Of a DNA stretch of 63,199 bases, positions 19,713-31,600 are shown in pieces. The notes under the pieces were generated by a model. That model worked only from the letters and a program-made list of their open reading frames with translations. It searched no databases and had not been told where the DNA came from. The DNA comes from Saprospiraceae bacterium (GTDB taxonomy: Bacteria > Bacteroidota > Bacteroidia > Chitinophagales > Saprospiraceae), in assembly GCA_019634045.1 (NCBI GenBank), contig JAHQWA010000453.1, positions 1-63,199 on the forward strand. The letters are read 5' to 3'. The translations under genes and the position numbers were made by a program. Position 1 is the first letter of the stretch, and each line of letters opens with the position of its first letter.

Positions 19713-22148
19713 GTGAAAATAACCCAACAGATAGCTAGTTGTACGCTTTGGCGAAGATGGATGAGTTTGATACTTTGCCTTAGCGGACTTGCCTATGCCA
19801 ATATGGTGGCACAGGTTTCCTCTCCTGCTATTCGATTAGGTCAAGTTGTTTATCCCGAAGGTTTTTTCAATGATCAGTTTACTACCCTAGATGGGGAATG
19901 GGAGTACTATCCCAATGCCTTGCTATCTCCTGAAGAACTGCGACGCCCTGTGGGAGATAGGACTTATGTAGATTTTCCGACTACCTGGAATACCTTAGAA
20001 GGTAAGGGCTTTTTCGAGCCTGCTTTTGGTTATGCTACTTATCGACTGAGGATTGGCGTGCTTGATCGTGAGATAAATTACGCACTATCTATTCCCGATT
20101 TATACACCGCTTATCGTCTTTTTGTAAATGGGAAGGAATTTGCGGTCAATGGTCAAGTCGGGCGAAATAAAGAAACTACTAGACCGTATTGGGTACCTAT
20201 CACCAAAGAACTGGAAACTGGAACAGATAGTTTTGAGTTGATCCTGCAGATCGCCAACTTTGATCATCCTACGGGCGGTCCGGGAAAGTCACTTTTCTTT
20301 GGACCTTATGAAATGCTAGAAGCGCGATCCACCAATATCGATAACTTGGCTTATGGGCTCTTTGGGAGTTTTGTCATGTGTGGCCTCTTTGTCTTAGGAT
20401 TCTATGCCTTTGGCCAACAAGAGGGTGCTTTGTTGGCTTTTGCGCTATTTTGCCTAACGCACAGTTATCGGATGATTGGTTCGGCGGATTATCAAATCCA
20501 TGAGCTATTTCCCAATCTGGATATTTATTTATCTGCTCGATTGGAGTACTTGTCCATGTATGTGAGCTTTATTTTCTTCTGGGAATTTTGCTATCAAAGT
20601 TTTAAGGAGATTATTTCTGCTCGTTTTGCTCGTGCGATGCAAATTGGGACGTCGATCTGCGTGCTTATGGTATTTGTTTGTCCACTTTCTATATATTCCT
20701 ATACCCTGAGTGTATTTCATCTGATCTTTTTCGGGAGTGTAATTTATGCAGTAGTATTCATTATTGATGGTTTGCAGAAGGATTGGAGTAAGGTCCTGTT
20801 TTTTGCCCTTGGCTTAGCTTTCTTGGCATTGAATGCCACGGCCATTATTGCTAACTTACGAGGGTGGTGGAATACGAATTTGGTTTTGATCCTCATCGGG
20901 TATATCTCCTTCCTGTTCTTTCAAACCCTGCACCTGTCACGTCGCTTTGCTTTGAATTATCGTCGCTTGGCCCAGGCTGCAGAGGCAGCTAATAAGGCGA
21001 AATCCGAATTTCTGGCTACGGTAAGTCATGAGATTCGTACGCCAATGAATGGGGTGATGGGAATGACGGACCTCTTGGCCAAGACCCCCCTAGATCAAGA
21101 GCAAAGGCAGTATCTTGAAACCGTACAGGTTAGTGGAAATAGCCTATTGTCGATTATCGACGATATTTTAGATCTATCGAAGATAGAGGCGGGGCGTATG
21201 GAATTAGAAATTCAACCTTTTGCCCCTAGAAATCTCTTGAAAGGTATCCTTAAGCTCCTAGAGCCTAGAGTCAAGGAAAAAGGACTGTCATTAAATACCA
21301 GGGTGGCGGATGAGGTAGACAAGGTCCTATTAGGGGATGTCCAGCGAATTCGGCAAGTCCTATTCAACCTTGTCGGAAACGCCATAAAATTTACCGAAAA
21401 AGGAACAATAACGATAAGAATGGAGCAGGAGAGCCGAGCTGCTGATCGTGTCCTCTTAAGATTCCAGGTACAAGATACCGGGATGGGGATCCCACGGAAC
21501 GTTCAACGCAAGCTGTTCAAACCGTTTTCGCAAGGAGATACCTCTATTTCTCGCCGCTTTGGCGGTACAGGTTTGGGGCTGGCTATTTCACAGCAACTCG
21601 TGGAGCTAATGCAAGGTGCCATCTCTGTAGATAGTGAGGAAGGGAAAGGGGCTACTTTTTCATTTGAAATTCCATTGCAACGAACTAATTTACCAGTATC
21701 AGCGGCTGAAACCCTCACTCCGGACATTGGAGAGGAAGACCGTTTATTAGCAGAGCGCGTACCTTGCCAGATATTATTGGTAGAGGATCACTTAATCAAC
21801 CAAAAACTAGTACTAACCTTATTAGGGCAATTGGGTTATCACGTAGAGGTAGTTGGAGATGGCCAGGAGGCAGTAGAACTGTTGAAAGAAAGAGATTTTG
21901 AGCTGATCTTGATGGATATTCAAATGCCAAAAATGGATGGACTGGAAGCCACCAAGCTAATCCGAAAGATGAAGAAGGGAAAGCACTTGGTGATTATCGC
22001 TATGACTGCAAATGCCTTGCAAGAGGATCGGCAAAAGTGTCTTAGCGCAGGCATGGATGATTATATTATGAAGCCACTAAAGTCAGGTATCTTGGAAAAG
22101 ATGATCTTGAAATGGGCTAAAAATCAGAAATCAACAACAACTGATTAA
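19713..22148 (+). CDS. 7TMR-DISM type hybrid sensor histidine kinase/response regulator (1 of 3 tandem paralogs)
   Basis: Jelly-roll [17 protein letters not shown], 7 [40 protein letters not shown] start. Confidence 0.93.
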   Translation: MKITQQIASCTLWRRWMSLILCLSGLAYANMVAQVSSPAIRLGQVVYPEGFFNDQFTTLDGEWEYYPNALLSPEELRRPVGDRTYVDFPTTWNTLEGKGFFEPAFGYATYRLRIGVLDREINYALSIPDLYTAYRLFVNGKEFAVNGQVGRNKETTRPYWVPITKELETGTDSFELILQIANFDHPTGGPGKSLFFGPYEMLEARSTNIDNLAYGLFGSFVMCGLFVLGFYAFGQQEGALLAFALFCLTHSYRMIGSADYQIHELFPNLDIYLSARLEYLSMYVSFIFFWEFCYQSFKEIISARFARAMQIGTSICVLMVFVCPLSIYSYTLSVFHLIFFGSVIYAVVFIIDGLQKDWSKVLFFALGLAFLALNATAIIANLRGWWNTNLVLILIGYISFLFFQTLHLSRRFALNYRRLAQAAEAANKAKSEFLATVSHEIRTPMNGVMGMTDLLAKTPLDQEQRQYLETVQVSGNSLLSIIDDILDLSKIEAGRMELEIQPFAPRNLLKGILKLLEPRVKEKGLSLNTRVADEVDKVLLGDVQRIRQVLFNLVGNAIKFTEKGTITIRMEQESRAADRVLLRFQVQDTGMGIPRNVQRKLFKPFSQGDTSISRRFGGTGLGLAISQQLVELMQGAISVDSEEGKGATFSFEIPLQRTNLPVSAAETLTPDIGEEDRLLAERVPCQILLVEDHLINQKLVLTLLGQLGYHVEVVGDGQEAVELLKERDFELILMDIQMPKMDGLEATKLIRKMKKGKHLVIIAMTANALQEDRQKCLSAGMDDYIMKPLKSGILEKMILKWAKNQKSTTTD

Positions 22149-22183
22149 TAAGTTACCTACTGCAAAGTAGGTAGCAAGGAAGC

Positions 22184-24550
22184 ATGTGTCGAACCCTGAG
22201 TATATTAATTCTCTTCTGTAGTCCTCTATGGGCTTTCGGACAAACCTCATCCTACAAGATCGTGGACGGTGAGCTGGACTTGTCATGGCTAGAAGCGAAG
22301 GAATGGAAGACACTGCTCAATGGAGATTGGGAGTTGTATTGGGATACTCTATTGACCCCAAGCGACTTCGATACCAGCACCACTCTAAAGCCCATGATCG
22401 TATCCTTCCCTACTACCTGGAATGATTTACGGGGCCAAGGATTACCGGTGGAAGCTAAAGGAGTGGGAACCTACCGACTCCGGATACACTTTGGTTCTAG
22501 TCATCCCCTCCTCGGATTTTCTATGCCGGATTTCTATACCTCTTATAAAATGTGGACCAATGGAGAGGAATTCCTGGCTAATGGTACGGTGGGGAAAACT
22601 GCTGCAGAAACTACCCCCTATTGGCTTCATCATACGAAAACCTATGATCTGGAGCAGGATACGCTTGAGATCGTATTGCAGATGGCCAATTTTACCCACC
22701 GAAAGGGCGGGCCGTCAGAGCCTATCCGCATGGGGAGCAATGAGTTGATTATCGAGGATAAAGCCACCGTAGATAACTTCGCCTTCGCCCTCTTTGGTAG
22801 CCTGGTGATGTGTGGTCTATTTCTTCTAGGCCTATTCTTTTTTGGTCAGGAGGACAAAGCCGTATTGTTTTTTGCCCTGTTTTGTTTAGCGCACAGTTAT
22901 CGAATGATTGGGGCGGGAGAATATCAGCTACATAGCCTTATTCCAGGGCTTTCATTCTTTTGGGCAGTAAAACTAGAGTACTGGTCTCTCATCTTAAGTT
23001 TGACGTTGATCTGGGAGTTTGTGTACCGGAATTTTCCAGAATTTATCAACAAGAAATTCCTTCGTTTTGTAGAATGGACAACCGGAATATTGTGCCTGGT
23101 AGTCCTGTTTTTGCCCCTTTCCGTGTTTAGCTATTCCTTGTACTATATTTTCCCGATGATCTTTATCAGCATTCTCTATGGATTCATAGCATTGCTTGGG
23201 GCGCTAAATGCCGACGGAAAAGAGGTAGCTTACTTAGCCGTAGGCCTTTTTGGAATATTGGTGGTGGCTATCCTGACAGTGGGTGAAAACCTCGGTTTGT
23301 GGAATGATATTCAAGTGTGGATCTTTCTGGCTTACCTCTTCTTTTTGTTCTTCCAGACCATGCAGCTATCGCGAAGGTTTTCTTATTCCTTCAAGAAAAT
23401 GGCGAAAGCTGCCGATGTAGCCAATCAGGCTAAAACGGAATTCTTAGCGACCGTTAGTCATGAGATACGTACGCCAATGAATGGCGTGATCGGCACTGCA
23501 GATTTACTGGGGCGAACATCCTTAAGCGAGGAACAACAACGTTATGTAAATATCATACAATCGAGCGGCGACAACCTGGTAAGAATTATCAACGATATTT
23601 TAGATCTGTCTAAGATCGAATCGGGGCATGCTGAATTGGCGGAAGCCGATTTTTGTGTAAATCAGTTATTAGATGAAATCATTGGCCTTTTGCAGGCGAA
23701 GGCGGATCAGAAGGGCTTATTCCTTAAAAAAGAATTGCTTTCAGATATTGATGTCCGTTTGTATGGAGACATTGGCAAGATCCGACAAGTATTGATCAAT
23801 CTAGTCGGGAATGCGATTAAGTTCACGGCTGAAGGAGGGGTCTGTATTCAGACCGAGCTCCAGCGAAGCGAAGACAGTGCCGATGCACAATTACAGTTTA
23901 AAGTTGAGGACACGGGGATAGGCATTGCAAAGAATCAATTGCGTGAATTGTTCAAGCCTTTTACCCAAGCTGATGCCTCGATCTCTCGTCAATATGGGGG
24001 AACCGGACTAGGTTTAGCCATATCCAAGAAACTGGCTCTATTAATGAAAGGGCAGCTAGGAGTGGAGAGCCAGGAAGGTAAGGGAACCGTCTTTACCTTT
24101 ACCGTACCTGTAGAAGTCCGGCCTTTGCAGGATGGGCAGGAAGTTGTTGAGGTAGAAGAATCCTTACTTAGAGAAAAGCTTCCCTTGCGGATACTTCTGG
24201 CAGAGGATCACCCCATCAACCAAAAACTTATGCAAATTATGCTGCAACGATTTGGGTATGCTGTGGATCTGGCTCAAGATGGTAGCGAAGCGGTAAATTT
24301 GATGCAGCAACATATATACGACTTGGTTTTCATGGATATTCAAATGCCAGTCATGGATGGATTGGAAGCCACGCGTAGAATCAGAAAAGGACTAGGTCCA
24401 AAAAGACAACCCGTAATCATCGCCATGACGGCCAATGCCTTGCAAGAAGATAAAAGGAATTGTATCAATGCTGGAATGGACGATTTTATGGTGAAGCCGA
24501 TCAAGTTGGACATGGTTGAAAAAATGATTGTGAAATGGGGCGAATCCTAA
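22184..24550 (+). CDS. 7TMR-DISM type hybrid sensor histidine kinase/response regulator (2 of 3)
   Basis: [52 protein letters not shown]. Confidence 0.94.
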   Translation: MCRTLSILILFCSPLWAFGQTSSYKIVDGELDLSWLEAKEWKTLLNGDWELYWDTLLTPSDFDTSTTLKPMIVSFPTTWNDLRGQGLPVEAKGVGTYRLRIHFGSSHPLLGFSMPDFYTSYKMWTNGEEFLANGTVGKTAAETTPYWLHHTKTYDLEQDTLEIVLQMANFTHRKGGPSEPIRMGSNELIIEDKATVDNFAFALFGSLVMCGLFLLGLFFFGQEDKAVLFFALFCLAHSYRMIGAGEYQLHSLIPGLSFFWAVKLEYWSLILSLTLIWEFVYRNFPEFINKKFLRFVEWTTGILCLVVLFLPLSVFSYSLYYIFPMIFISILYGFIALLGALNADGKEVAYLAVGLFGILVVAILTVGENLGLWNDIQVWIFLAYLFFLFFQTMQLSRRFSYSFKKMAKAADVANQAKTEFLATVSHEIRTPMNGVIGTADLLGRTSLSEEQQRYVNIIQSSGDNLVRIINDILDLSKIESGHAELAEADFCVNQLLDEIIGLLQAKADQKGLFLKKELLSDIDVRLYGDIGKIRQVLINLVGNAIKFTAEGGVCIQTELQRSEDSADAQLQFKVEDTGIGIAKNQLRELFKPFTQADASISRQYGGTGLGLAISKKLALLMKGQLGVESQEGKGTVFTFTVPVEVRPLQDGQEVVEVEESLLREKLPLRILLAEDHPINQKLMQIMLQRFGYAVDLAQDGSEAVNLMQQHIYDLVFMDIQMPVMDGLEATRRIRKGLGPKRQPVIIAMTANALQEDKRNCINAGMDDFMVKPIKLDMVEKMIVKWGES

Positions 24551-26946
24551 TCTTCAGCCTTTTGCTGATAGGCCCTATCTTTTTGTATGGACAATTTGAG
24601 CGTGCAGATAGTAAAACTGTACAAAAAGGAGGCTTAGTAATCAATGCATCCGCATTGGAGGATGGGCCTATTCCGTTAAGTGGCGATTGGGAGATCTATT
24701 GGGGGAAGTTACTGGAACCGGTCGATATTACGGGCTCTATCGAAGGGAAGGTACAGTATGCCGCGTTTCCGCGCTTATGGAATGATCTGGTTTTGAATGG
24801 CGAAGAATTACCCGGACAGGGAGTAGCTACTTACCGACTGCGCATATTATTTGATCAGCCTCCTCCCATGCTGGCACTTAGTCTGCCTGATTTTTATACA
24901 GCTTACGAATTGTGGATCGATGGCGAGCCTGTAGCTCATAATGGACGAGTAGGTGCTACAAAGGCAACCACCGAACCGCATTGGCTACCTCAAGTTGTGC
25001 CCGTGGCAACAAGCGAGAAAGAATTGGAGATTGTATTGCAGGTCGCTAATTTTCACCATATTCGAGGAGGAATTGGAGAACCCATTTTGTTGGGTAAGAG
25101 TAAGGTAATATATGATCAGTTTGCTTCTGTATTCAACCTCTCCTGGGTCATTTTTGGTTGCCTCTTCATGTGCGGCTTATTTCTGCTGGGACTTTACAAT
25201 TTCAAGTATGGCGATAAAGCCACGCTCTTTTTTGCCCTATTTTGTATTGCCCATAGCTATCGAATCATCGGCGCTGAGCATTACGCTTTACACCAAGCCG
25301 CACCATGGTTGCCTTGGTGGTTTACTGCCAAGTTAGAATATCTATCCCTGTTTCTAAGCATTGCTTTCTTTTGGGAATATGGAAATGAAATCTTGGAAAA
25401 GGTCATTCACACTAAGGTTATCCAAGTGGAGCGTTGGATCATTGCTATCTGCTCCCTCATGGTCTTTATTTTGCCATTGCGTTACTATACCTTCACCTTG
25501 GAAATTATCAAGCCGGTATTGGTTCTTAGTGTATTCTTGGGGATATATTATCTTGCTCGGGCTACTTATCGCGATGGTCAAGCCATGGTATATCTTAACC
25601 TTGGGATCATGGCACTCCTGGTGGTTTTAGTGGGTACGCTCCTCGATTTTATGCGCATCTGGCAACCGACTCCTTTTCTGGTACTCACGGCTTATATATT
25701 GTTTTTGTTTTTCGAAACCCTACACCTGTCTCGCAGATTTGCTAACAAGTTTCGACTGATGGCCAATGCTGCGGACCGAGCTAATCAGGCGAAGACTGAA
25801 TTCTTAGCCACTGTGAGCCATGAAATCCGGACGCCTATGAACGGAGTGATTGGAATGGCCGAATTATTAGGTGAAATGCATTTGGAGGAGGAAGCACAGC
25901 GATATGTAGAAACCATTAAGCTAAGTGGGAATAACTTAGTGGATATCATCAATGATATTCTCGATCTGTCCAAGATCGAAGCCGAGCGAATGGATATTGA
26001 GCTAGTTCCCTTTGAACTACCCGAAATGCTGGGTCAAATCGTAGAATTATTGAGCCCTAAAGCAGAAGAAAAGGGATTAGAGATGGAACTGGAAATACAG
26101 AATACGGTGCCAGAATTATTAGAAGGAGATGTGGCTCGTATTCGGCAAGTGTATACCAACTTGGTAAGCAATGCGATCAAGTTTACCGAAGAGGGCCACA
26201 TTAAGCTCCGGTTTAAAATAATACAACAGAATCTCCATAATATACTGGGGCGTTTTGAAGTAGAGGATACAGGAATAGGTATCCCCAATAATCGATTGAA
26301 TGCACTGTTCCAACCTTTTTCACAATTGGATCCTTCGATCTCTCGGAAGTATGGTGGGACAGGCTTAGGCTTGGCTATTTCTAGACGCCTGGTGCATTTG
26401 ATGGGCGGCAAGGTAAAGGTGGAAAGCGAGGAGGGGAAAGGATCTACTTTTACGGTCACGCTTCCGATGAAGATCAGTCACTTAGATGTCGAGGAATGGA
26501 AGGCAAGGCAAACACCAGTCATCGAAAAATCGGCCGGTTTATTAGCCGAGGAATTACCATTATCCATTTTGGTGGCAGAAGATCATCCGATCAACCAACA
26601 ATTAATGCGGATTGTACTGCAAAAGCTTGGCTTTGAACCCACCTTTGTTTCTGATGGAGTAGGGGTGCTAAATACGCTGCAGGGGCAGGCCTTTGATTTG
26701 ATCTTCATGGATGTGCAAATGCCTATTATGGATGGATTAGAAGCTACTCGACAGATCTATTCCATTTTCCCGCTGGATAGAATTCCGACCATCATTGCCA
26801 TGACGGCTAATGCGCTTCAGGGAGACCGTGAGCGATGTCTAGAGGTGGGAATGCATGACTATGTAGCAAAGCCACTGAAATTGGCCCAGATAGAAGGTAT
26901 GATCCGGAAGTGGGGAATGGAAAGGAAAAGTCGAACGCCCGCCTAA
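24535..26946 (+). CDS. 7TMR-DISM type hybrid sensor histidine kinase/response regulator (3 of 3)
   Basis: [52 protein letters not shown]; overlaps preceding CDS by 16 bp. Confidence 0.94.
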   Translation: MGRILIFSLLLIGPIFLYGQFERADSKTVQKGGLVINASALEDGPIPLSGDWEIYWGKLLEPVDITGSIEGKVQYAAFPRLWNDLVLNGEELPGQGVATYRLRILFDQPPPMLALSLPDFYTAYELWIDGEPVAHNGRVGATKATTEPHWLPQVVPVATSEKELEIVLQVANFHHIRGGIGEPILLGKSKVIYDQFASVFNLSWVIFGCLFMCGLFLLGLYNFKYGDKATLFFALFCIAHSYRIIGAEHYALHQAAPWLPWWFTAKLEYLSLFLSIAFFWEYGNEILEKVIHTKVIQVERWIIAICSLMVFILPLRYYTFTLEIIKPVLVLSVFLGIYYLARATYRDGQAMVYLNLGIMALLVVLVGTLLDFMRIWQPTPFLVLTAYILFLFFETLHLSRRFANKFRLMANAADRANQAKTEFLATVSHEIRTPMNGVIGMAELLGEMHLEEEAQRYVETIKLSGNNLVDIINDILDLSKIEAERMDIELVPFELPEMLGQIVELLSPKAEEKGLEMELEIQNTVPELLEGDVARIRQVYTNLVSNAIKFTEEGHIKLRFKIIQQNLHNILGRFEVEDTGIGIPNNRLNALFQPFSQLDPSISRKYGGTGLGLAISRRLVHLMGGKVKVESEEGKGSTFTVTLPMKISHLDVEEWKARQTPVIEKSAGLLAEELPLSILVAEDHPINQQLMRIVLQKLGFEPTFVSDGVGVLNTLQGQAFDLIFMDVQMPIMDGLEATRQIYSIFPLDRIPTIIAMTANALQGDRERCLEVGMHDYVAKPLKLAQIEGMIRKWGMERKSRTPA

Positions 26947-26956
26947 AAAGGGAAGC

Positions 26957-28408
26957 CTAGAATTGAATCTTGCAGTAAACCGTTGTGCCGGTATCTCGGT
27001 AAGCGGGTTCCAATTCCCATTTCGTCAGTCGAACTAAACGTATGGCCTCTTGATCCAAAAGCAATCCCTTCGATTCCACAATCTTTACTTTGCTAACCAC
27101 ATTTCCAGGATCCACATTGAAGGTGACACTAACAGACTGACCGGCTTGGGAGTAATGAATGTCTAATTTGCTCGCATTTCTACGAATAGTTCGGTTGAGT
27201 TGCTTCACGCCTCCTTTGGGGGACACTCCGGGCGCATTGAGTCCTAGGATGCTGCTAGCCTTAATGGTGAGGGCTTTGGCACGGGAGTCCTTTTGACGCT
27301 TCTTAGCTCGTTCGTCACCGTAGTCTGCTACAACTACCTCATTTAGAACCAGTGCACTTGAACTCAATTGGATATTATAGGTATCAATGTTTGGAATGGG
27401 GACTTTGGTTGACTGAAAACCTAAGGAACTAAATTGCAATTCTTGGGCATTACGATCTAGAGATAGGCTGTATTTGCCGTCAAAATCAGTTAGCGTTCCA
27501 ATACTTGAATTGGGAACGACAACTTGTGCCCCCACTAAAGGTTCGCCACTCGAATCCATGACTACCCCACTAATTAGACGAGCTTGAACATTTGCTTGAC
27601 TAGGACTAGCCGGGAGTGTCGGTGTGAAACTATCAGCTATTTCCTCTGCTTTTGACTCCCTGGTCTCAGCGATGACACCTGGGCGGGTAGGCGGTGGAGT
27701 TACTGCGGTAGAACGACTGCGTACCCTGGCTGGCTCTGCTTCTTTGGCACTAGGTTTTTCTTCTTCTATTGCGACCACGGCTCTATCCTCCAAAACTTCT
27801 TCCTCCTCAGCTATATCGGCTGCTATGATCGGTTTAGACAATCCCTGATCTTCGACTACTTTTGTTTTCTTCTTTTTAGAAAGCCTAGGTTTAGGTGAGC
27901 TAGGACTTGATTTATGTTTCCCCTCTTTTGGCGACCTCACGACTTCAGCTGCTTCTGCTTGTTCATTTGCAGTGACAGCCGCTGTCTCCGTTTGATCAGG
28001 CTCATTCTGCAGTCCTGCAGCTGTGGAGGCATCCTGTTCTGCAGCGATTGAAGGTGCACTTTCTTCTATACTTTCGGTCGCGGGATTGGATTGGCCTATT
28101 TGATTGGATTCGCTGGAATTTACCAATCGCAAGGCAAAGAGCGCCGCAATTAATATAGCTCCACCAGCCGCTATTCTCAAAAAGATCGGAAGGCCTCTTT
28201 TCTTTTCCTCTTTTACTGCCAATTTTTTCCGGAGCTTCTGCAAGCGTTGATCATGATCTTCTCCCGCGGTACTTTGATATCCATCTAAAGCATCCGCTAT
28301 AAAAGGATCATCCTGAGCTAACTGACGCAGCTCACGTTCTTGTTGTAGACCAGCGTCTCCACTGATCCAGCCCTTTAGGGCACGGATGAAGGTTTGATCC
28401 TTTTTCAT
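26957..28408 (-). CDS. Anti-sigma-like membrane protein with CarboxypepD_reg-like domain and TonB-type C-terminus
   Basis: N-terminal FIRALKGWISGDAGLQQERELRQLAQDDPFIADALDGY, TM, SGVVMDSSGEPLVGAQVVVPNSSIGTLTDFDGKYSL, LNEVVVADYG, C-terminal VKIVESKGLLLDQEAIRLVRLTKWEPA-like. Confidence 0.85.
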   Translation of the reverse strand: MKKDQTFIRALKGWISGDAGLQQERELRQLAQDDPFIADALDGYQSTAGEDHDQRLQKLRKKLAVKEEKKRGLPIFLRIAAGGAILIAALFALRLVNSSESNQIGQSNPATESIEESAPSIAAEQDASTAAGLQNEPDQTETAAVTANEQAEAAEVVRSPKEGKHKSSPSSPKPRLSKKKKTKVVEDQGLSKPIIAADIAEEEEVLEDRAVVAIEEEKPSAKEAEPARVRSRSTAVTPPPTRPGVIAETRESKAEEIADSFTPTLPASPSQANVQARLISGVVMDSSGEPLVGAQVVVPNSSIGTLTDFDGKYSLSLDRNAQELQFSSLGFQSTKVPIPNIDTYNIQLSSSALVLNEVVVADYGDERAKKRQKDSRAKALTIKASSILGLNAPGVSPKGGVKQLNRTIRRNASKLDIHYSQAGQSVSVTFNVDPGNVVSKVKIVESKGLLLDQEAIRLVRLTKWELEPAYRDTGTTVYCKIQF

Positions 28409-28435
28409 AATTAGTTGATCGCCTAAAGCAAACGC

Positions 28436-29023
28436 TTAAAGGCTATTCTTTTCCGTCTTTTTTTCAAGACAGTTTTTTAAATTTCTCCGACCATTTTGAA
28501 TGAATGAACGAATTTTCCCTACCGCTTGATTCTTCATCAATGCAATTTCTTTGTAGGATTTATCCTGGTAATAGAACAAGTCGATACACTCCTTTTGTTC
28601 GACCTTTAACTGTTCCATGCAATGCTTCAAGTGCACTTCGCGCTCATCCTCTTCATAGTCTTCATCAATAGGATGCAGAAATCTGTCAGATTGCATAAAG
28701 TCACTATCAAAAGAAACGTGCATCTGCTTGTTTTCCTTGCGAAGCAACATCAAACAATGGTTTTTCGCCAAGACATATAGCCAACTTCGAAACTGCTTGA
28801 TGTCATGTCGCAAGACTTTTTCTGATAATTCCTCAAAGATATTCATTACGGCATCTTCCGCGCGACTTGCACTCTTGAGATACTTCAAGCATACACCATA
28901 GGTCAATTCCAAGTATCGATCATACAGTTGTCCCAAAGCCTGCATATCCGAATGCTGCCGGTATTTCGACAACAACTCCTCATCGGAGAGATCTGCGCTT
29001 TTGGAACGTAAGAATCGAAGCAT
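28436..29023 (-). CDS. RNA polymerase sigma factor, ECF-like sigma-70
   Basis: LGQLYDRYLELTYGVCLKYL, AEDAVMNIFEEL, YQDKSYKEIALMKNQAVGKIRSFIQNGRRNLK. Confidence 0.92.
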   Translation of the reverse strand: MLRFLRSKSADLSDEELLSKYRQHSDMQALGQLYDRYLELTYGVCLKYLKSASRAEDAVMNIFEELSEKVLRHDIKQFRSWLYVLAKNHCLMLLRKENKQMHVSFDSDFMQSDRFLHPIDEDYEEDEREVHLKHCMEQLKVEQKECIDLFYYQDKSYKEIALMKNQAVGKIRSFIQNGRRNLKNCLEKKTEKNSL

Positions 29024-29034
29024 GGACTAAAGGT

Positions 29035-29216
29035 AAGGGATGAGGCACAAATAAAAAATTCAATGATGCCTTATCTTCTGCCAGCCTACTGCCTTGCCAA
29101 AAGCCTCCCGTAGCTAGGCTATCCTGCCTGACCTGGACAGGTACTCGGCTTTTCCCGTCTTGTCGGATGAAAATACAATTTGCCTAATTGTACCCTTTAT
29201 GTACGCCTCATCCCTG
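29035..29216 (-). repeat. MITE-like intergenic repeat, family R2 copy 2 (about 182 bp), inverted relative to copy 1
   Basis: Ends AAGGGATGAGGCACAAATAAA ... TTTATGTACGCCTCATCCCT; core 29111-29153. Confidence 0.8.
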
Positions 29217-29399
29217 AGCAGTGCCCTGCAAGTATTTAGGACTACCACCTGAAGCCACTTGCGGATGACTTAATACCTGGTCGTAGTACTTAAGAAATTG
29301 GTGTGATAAGATACTCGATTCCCATCTATCCAGAAAAAATAGATTTTCATTTATGCAATTCTTAGGGCCTCCGCATCCTATCCTAAAAAACCGCACATC

Positions 29400-31304
29400 A
29401 TGAAAAAATTATTCTTCTTTATCGCGCTCTCTGCCATGCTCTCGGCTTTTGAAATGGCTACTCAAGTTGATCTTGTTTATGAAATAAAGGGAGAGATCCT
29501 GGAAGATGGGTCTGGCTCACCATTGATTGGAGTAACAGTAATGGAAAAGGGGACGAATAATGGGGTGATGACAGACATCGACGGGAAATTTATCTTGAAA
29601 AGCCCAGACCCTTGCCCAACCATTGTGCTATCCTATACAGGCTATTTGAATCAAGAACATTCAAAGGTGTGTAGTAGTAAAGAACATAGATTTACCTTGG
29701 TATCTGATGCTATAGTCCTGAACGAAGTTGTAGTAACCGGATATGATCGCAAGCCGAAGCGAAAGCAAGACCGGAGAAGAGACAGGCGTAGCTATCAGGC
29801 AGCTGGTAAAACGATGTCCGCAATGGCACTAAACAGCCCCGCTCCCGCCCGCCCCTATCCTCCCCAAGCGCTGCAAACGGAAGATTACAGCACCATCACC
29901 GAAAACAGGTTTCTAAGCCCGCTTAGCGAACCCCTTTCTACTTTCTCCATTGACGTAGATGCCGCCTCCTACAGCAACATCAGACGCTTTATTCAAAACG
30001 GGGCCCTCCCGCCCAAGGATGCGGTACGCATTGAAGAAATGGTCAACTATTTTGACTACGAATATCCCGCCGCTACCGGAGAACATCCTTTTACCGTAAT
30101 CAGTGAAATGGGAGCGAGTCCGTGGGCGCCAGAACATCGCCTCTTGCACATCGGCATGAAGGCCCAGCAAATCCCTTCGGGAAATCTGCCTCCTTCTAAT
30201 CTCGTATTCCTGATTGATGTTTCGGGAAGTATGAGTGCTAGCAATAAACTGCCGCTATTGAAATCCGCTTTTAAGCTATTGGTGGATCAATTGAGACCCA
30301 ACGACAAAGTGTCCATCGTCGTCTATGCAGGAGCGGCTGGTGTAGTACTCCCTAGCACAAAAGGTAGCAATAAACCTAAAATCAAAGAGGCCTTCGATCA
30401 GCTCCAAGCTGGAGGGTCGACAGCCGGAGGAGCCGGCATTAAGTTGGCCTATAAGATAGCTCGTCAGAACTTTGCACAGCAGGGCAATAATCGTGTGATC
30501 CTAGCAACGGATGGCGATTTCAATGTAGGAGCGAGTTCTGATGCAGAGATGGTGCGCCTGATTGAAAAGGAACGGGAGAGTGGCGTTTTTCTAACTGTCC
30601 TGGGATTTGGTATGGGTAATTACAAGGATAATAAGATGCAGCAATTGGCCAACAAAGGAAATGGGAATCATGCCTACATTGATAACCTACAAGAAGCAAA
30701 GAAAGTGTTGGTTAATGAATTTGGTGCAACGCTATACACGGTAGCTAAAGATGTGAAATTGCAGATTGAGTTTAACCCTACTAAGGTGCAAGCCTATCGC
30801 CTCATTGGTTACGAAAACCGAATGCTCAATAACGAAGATTTTAATGATGATACCAAAGATGCGGGGGAATTGGGCGCAGGACATACCGTGACAGCCATTT
30901 ATGAGATTATTCCGGTGGGTGTGAAAACGGATTGGCTGGCGAAAGCCGATGAGCTGAAGTACCAAGCTACTAAAAAGACAAGTTCGACAGGGTCGGAGGA
31001 TTGGTGTCATGTGAAATTGCGTTACAAGCAACCCGATGGAGCCAAAAGTAAATTGTTGGAACAAAGTGTGGCACCTACCGCCGAGCTAGCAAGTACTTCG
31101 GACAATTTCCGCTGGTCCGCAGCAGTGGCGGGCTTGGGACTTTCATTGCGAGATTCGCCTTTTAAGGGAGATGTCAATTATGATATGATCAGGAAGCTGG
31201 CAAAATCAGCTAAGGGTAAGGATGTCAATGCTTATCGCAAGGAGTTTATAAATTTAGTGGATAAAGCAGAGCGATTAAGTAGTAAACTTACAGCTGATAA
31301 ATAG
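29400..31304 (+). CDS. VWA domain protein (YfbK-like, DUF3520) with N-terminal CarboxypepD_reg-like domain
   Basis: VTVMEKGTNNGVMTDIDGKF, LNEVVVTGYD, NLVFLIDVSGSMSASNKLPLLKSAFKLLVDQL (MIDAS DVSGSMS). Confidence 0.94.
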   Translation: MKKLFFFIALSAMLSAFEMATQVDLVYEIKGEILEDGSGSPLIGVTVMEKGTNNGVMTDIDGKFILKSPDPCPTIVLSYTGYLNQEHSKVCSSKEHRFTLVSDAIVLNEVVVTGYDRKPKRKQDRRRDRRSYQAAGKTMSAMALNSPAPARPYPPQALQTEDYSTITENRFLSPLSEPLSTFSIDVDAASYSNIRRFIQNGALPPKDAVRIEEMVNYFDYEYPAATGEHPFTVISEMGASPWAPEHRLLHIGMKAQQIPSGNLPPSNLVFLIDVSGSMSASNKLPLLKSAFKLLVDQLRPNDKVSIVVYAGAAGVVLPSTKGSNKPKIKEAFDQLQAGGSTAGGAGIKLAYKIARQNFAQQGNNRVILATDGDFNVGASSDAEMVRLIEKERESGVFLTVLGFGMGNYKDNKMQQLANKGNGNHAYIDNLQEAKKVLVNEFGATLYTVAKDVKLQIEFNPTKVQAYRLIGYENRMLNNEDFNDDTKDAGELGAGHTVTAIYEIIPVGVKTDWLAKADELKYQATKKTSSTGSEDWCHVKLRYKQPDGAKSKLLEQSVAPTAELASTSDNFRWSAAVAGLGLSLRDSPFKGDVNYDMIRKLAKSAKGKDVNAYRKEFINLVDKAERLSSKLTADK

Positions 31305-31355
31305 GCTGACCCCTTCCCCGCTTCTACTTCTACTAATGAGGGCTTACCCCTCTAG

Positions 31356-31391
31356 CGCTACTTGGATAAGAGTATTCAAGTAGCGTTTTTT
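31356..31391 (+). terminator. Rho-independent terminator after VWA gene
   Basis: CGCTACTTG (31356-31364) / CAAGTAGCG (31377-31385) then TTTTTTA. Confidence 0.8.
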
Positions 31392-31475
31392 ATTTAAATT
31401 AAGGGAACTTAAAGTTAATAAAATTGGTTTTAGGCATGATTGTTGTTGGTAGGTTTGACGTCCTCTGACTTCATG

Positions 31476-31539
31476 TTTGGTGGTCGCTTTTGGAGGAGAA
31501 AATGACCCTTTCCCACCCAAAGTGTGATGGCCAAATATG
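31476..31539 (+). repeat. Palindromic intergenic repeat, family R3 copy 1
   Basis: TTTGGTGGTCGCTTTTGG...AAAATGACCCTTT...GATGGCCAAATATG; similar ends at 58336-58479. Confidence 0.5.
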
Positions 31540-31600
31540 CACTTAAAGGCGCAACACGCTTACCCAACGCGCAAATACAAGAACTACAAACAAACTGCCT

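Noticed and set aside
26034-26459. 141-aa minus-strand ORF within third hybrid kinase
   Set aside because: Antisense shadow of the conserved HATPase region; similar shadow ORFs occur at the same place in the paralog at 21503-21727.
29035-29216. R2 element considered as a CRISPR-like or tRNA-like structure
   Set aside because: No repeat-spacer periodicity and no cloverleaf; better explained as a dispersed MITE-like repeat.
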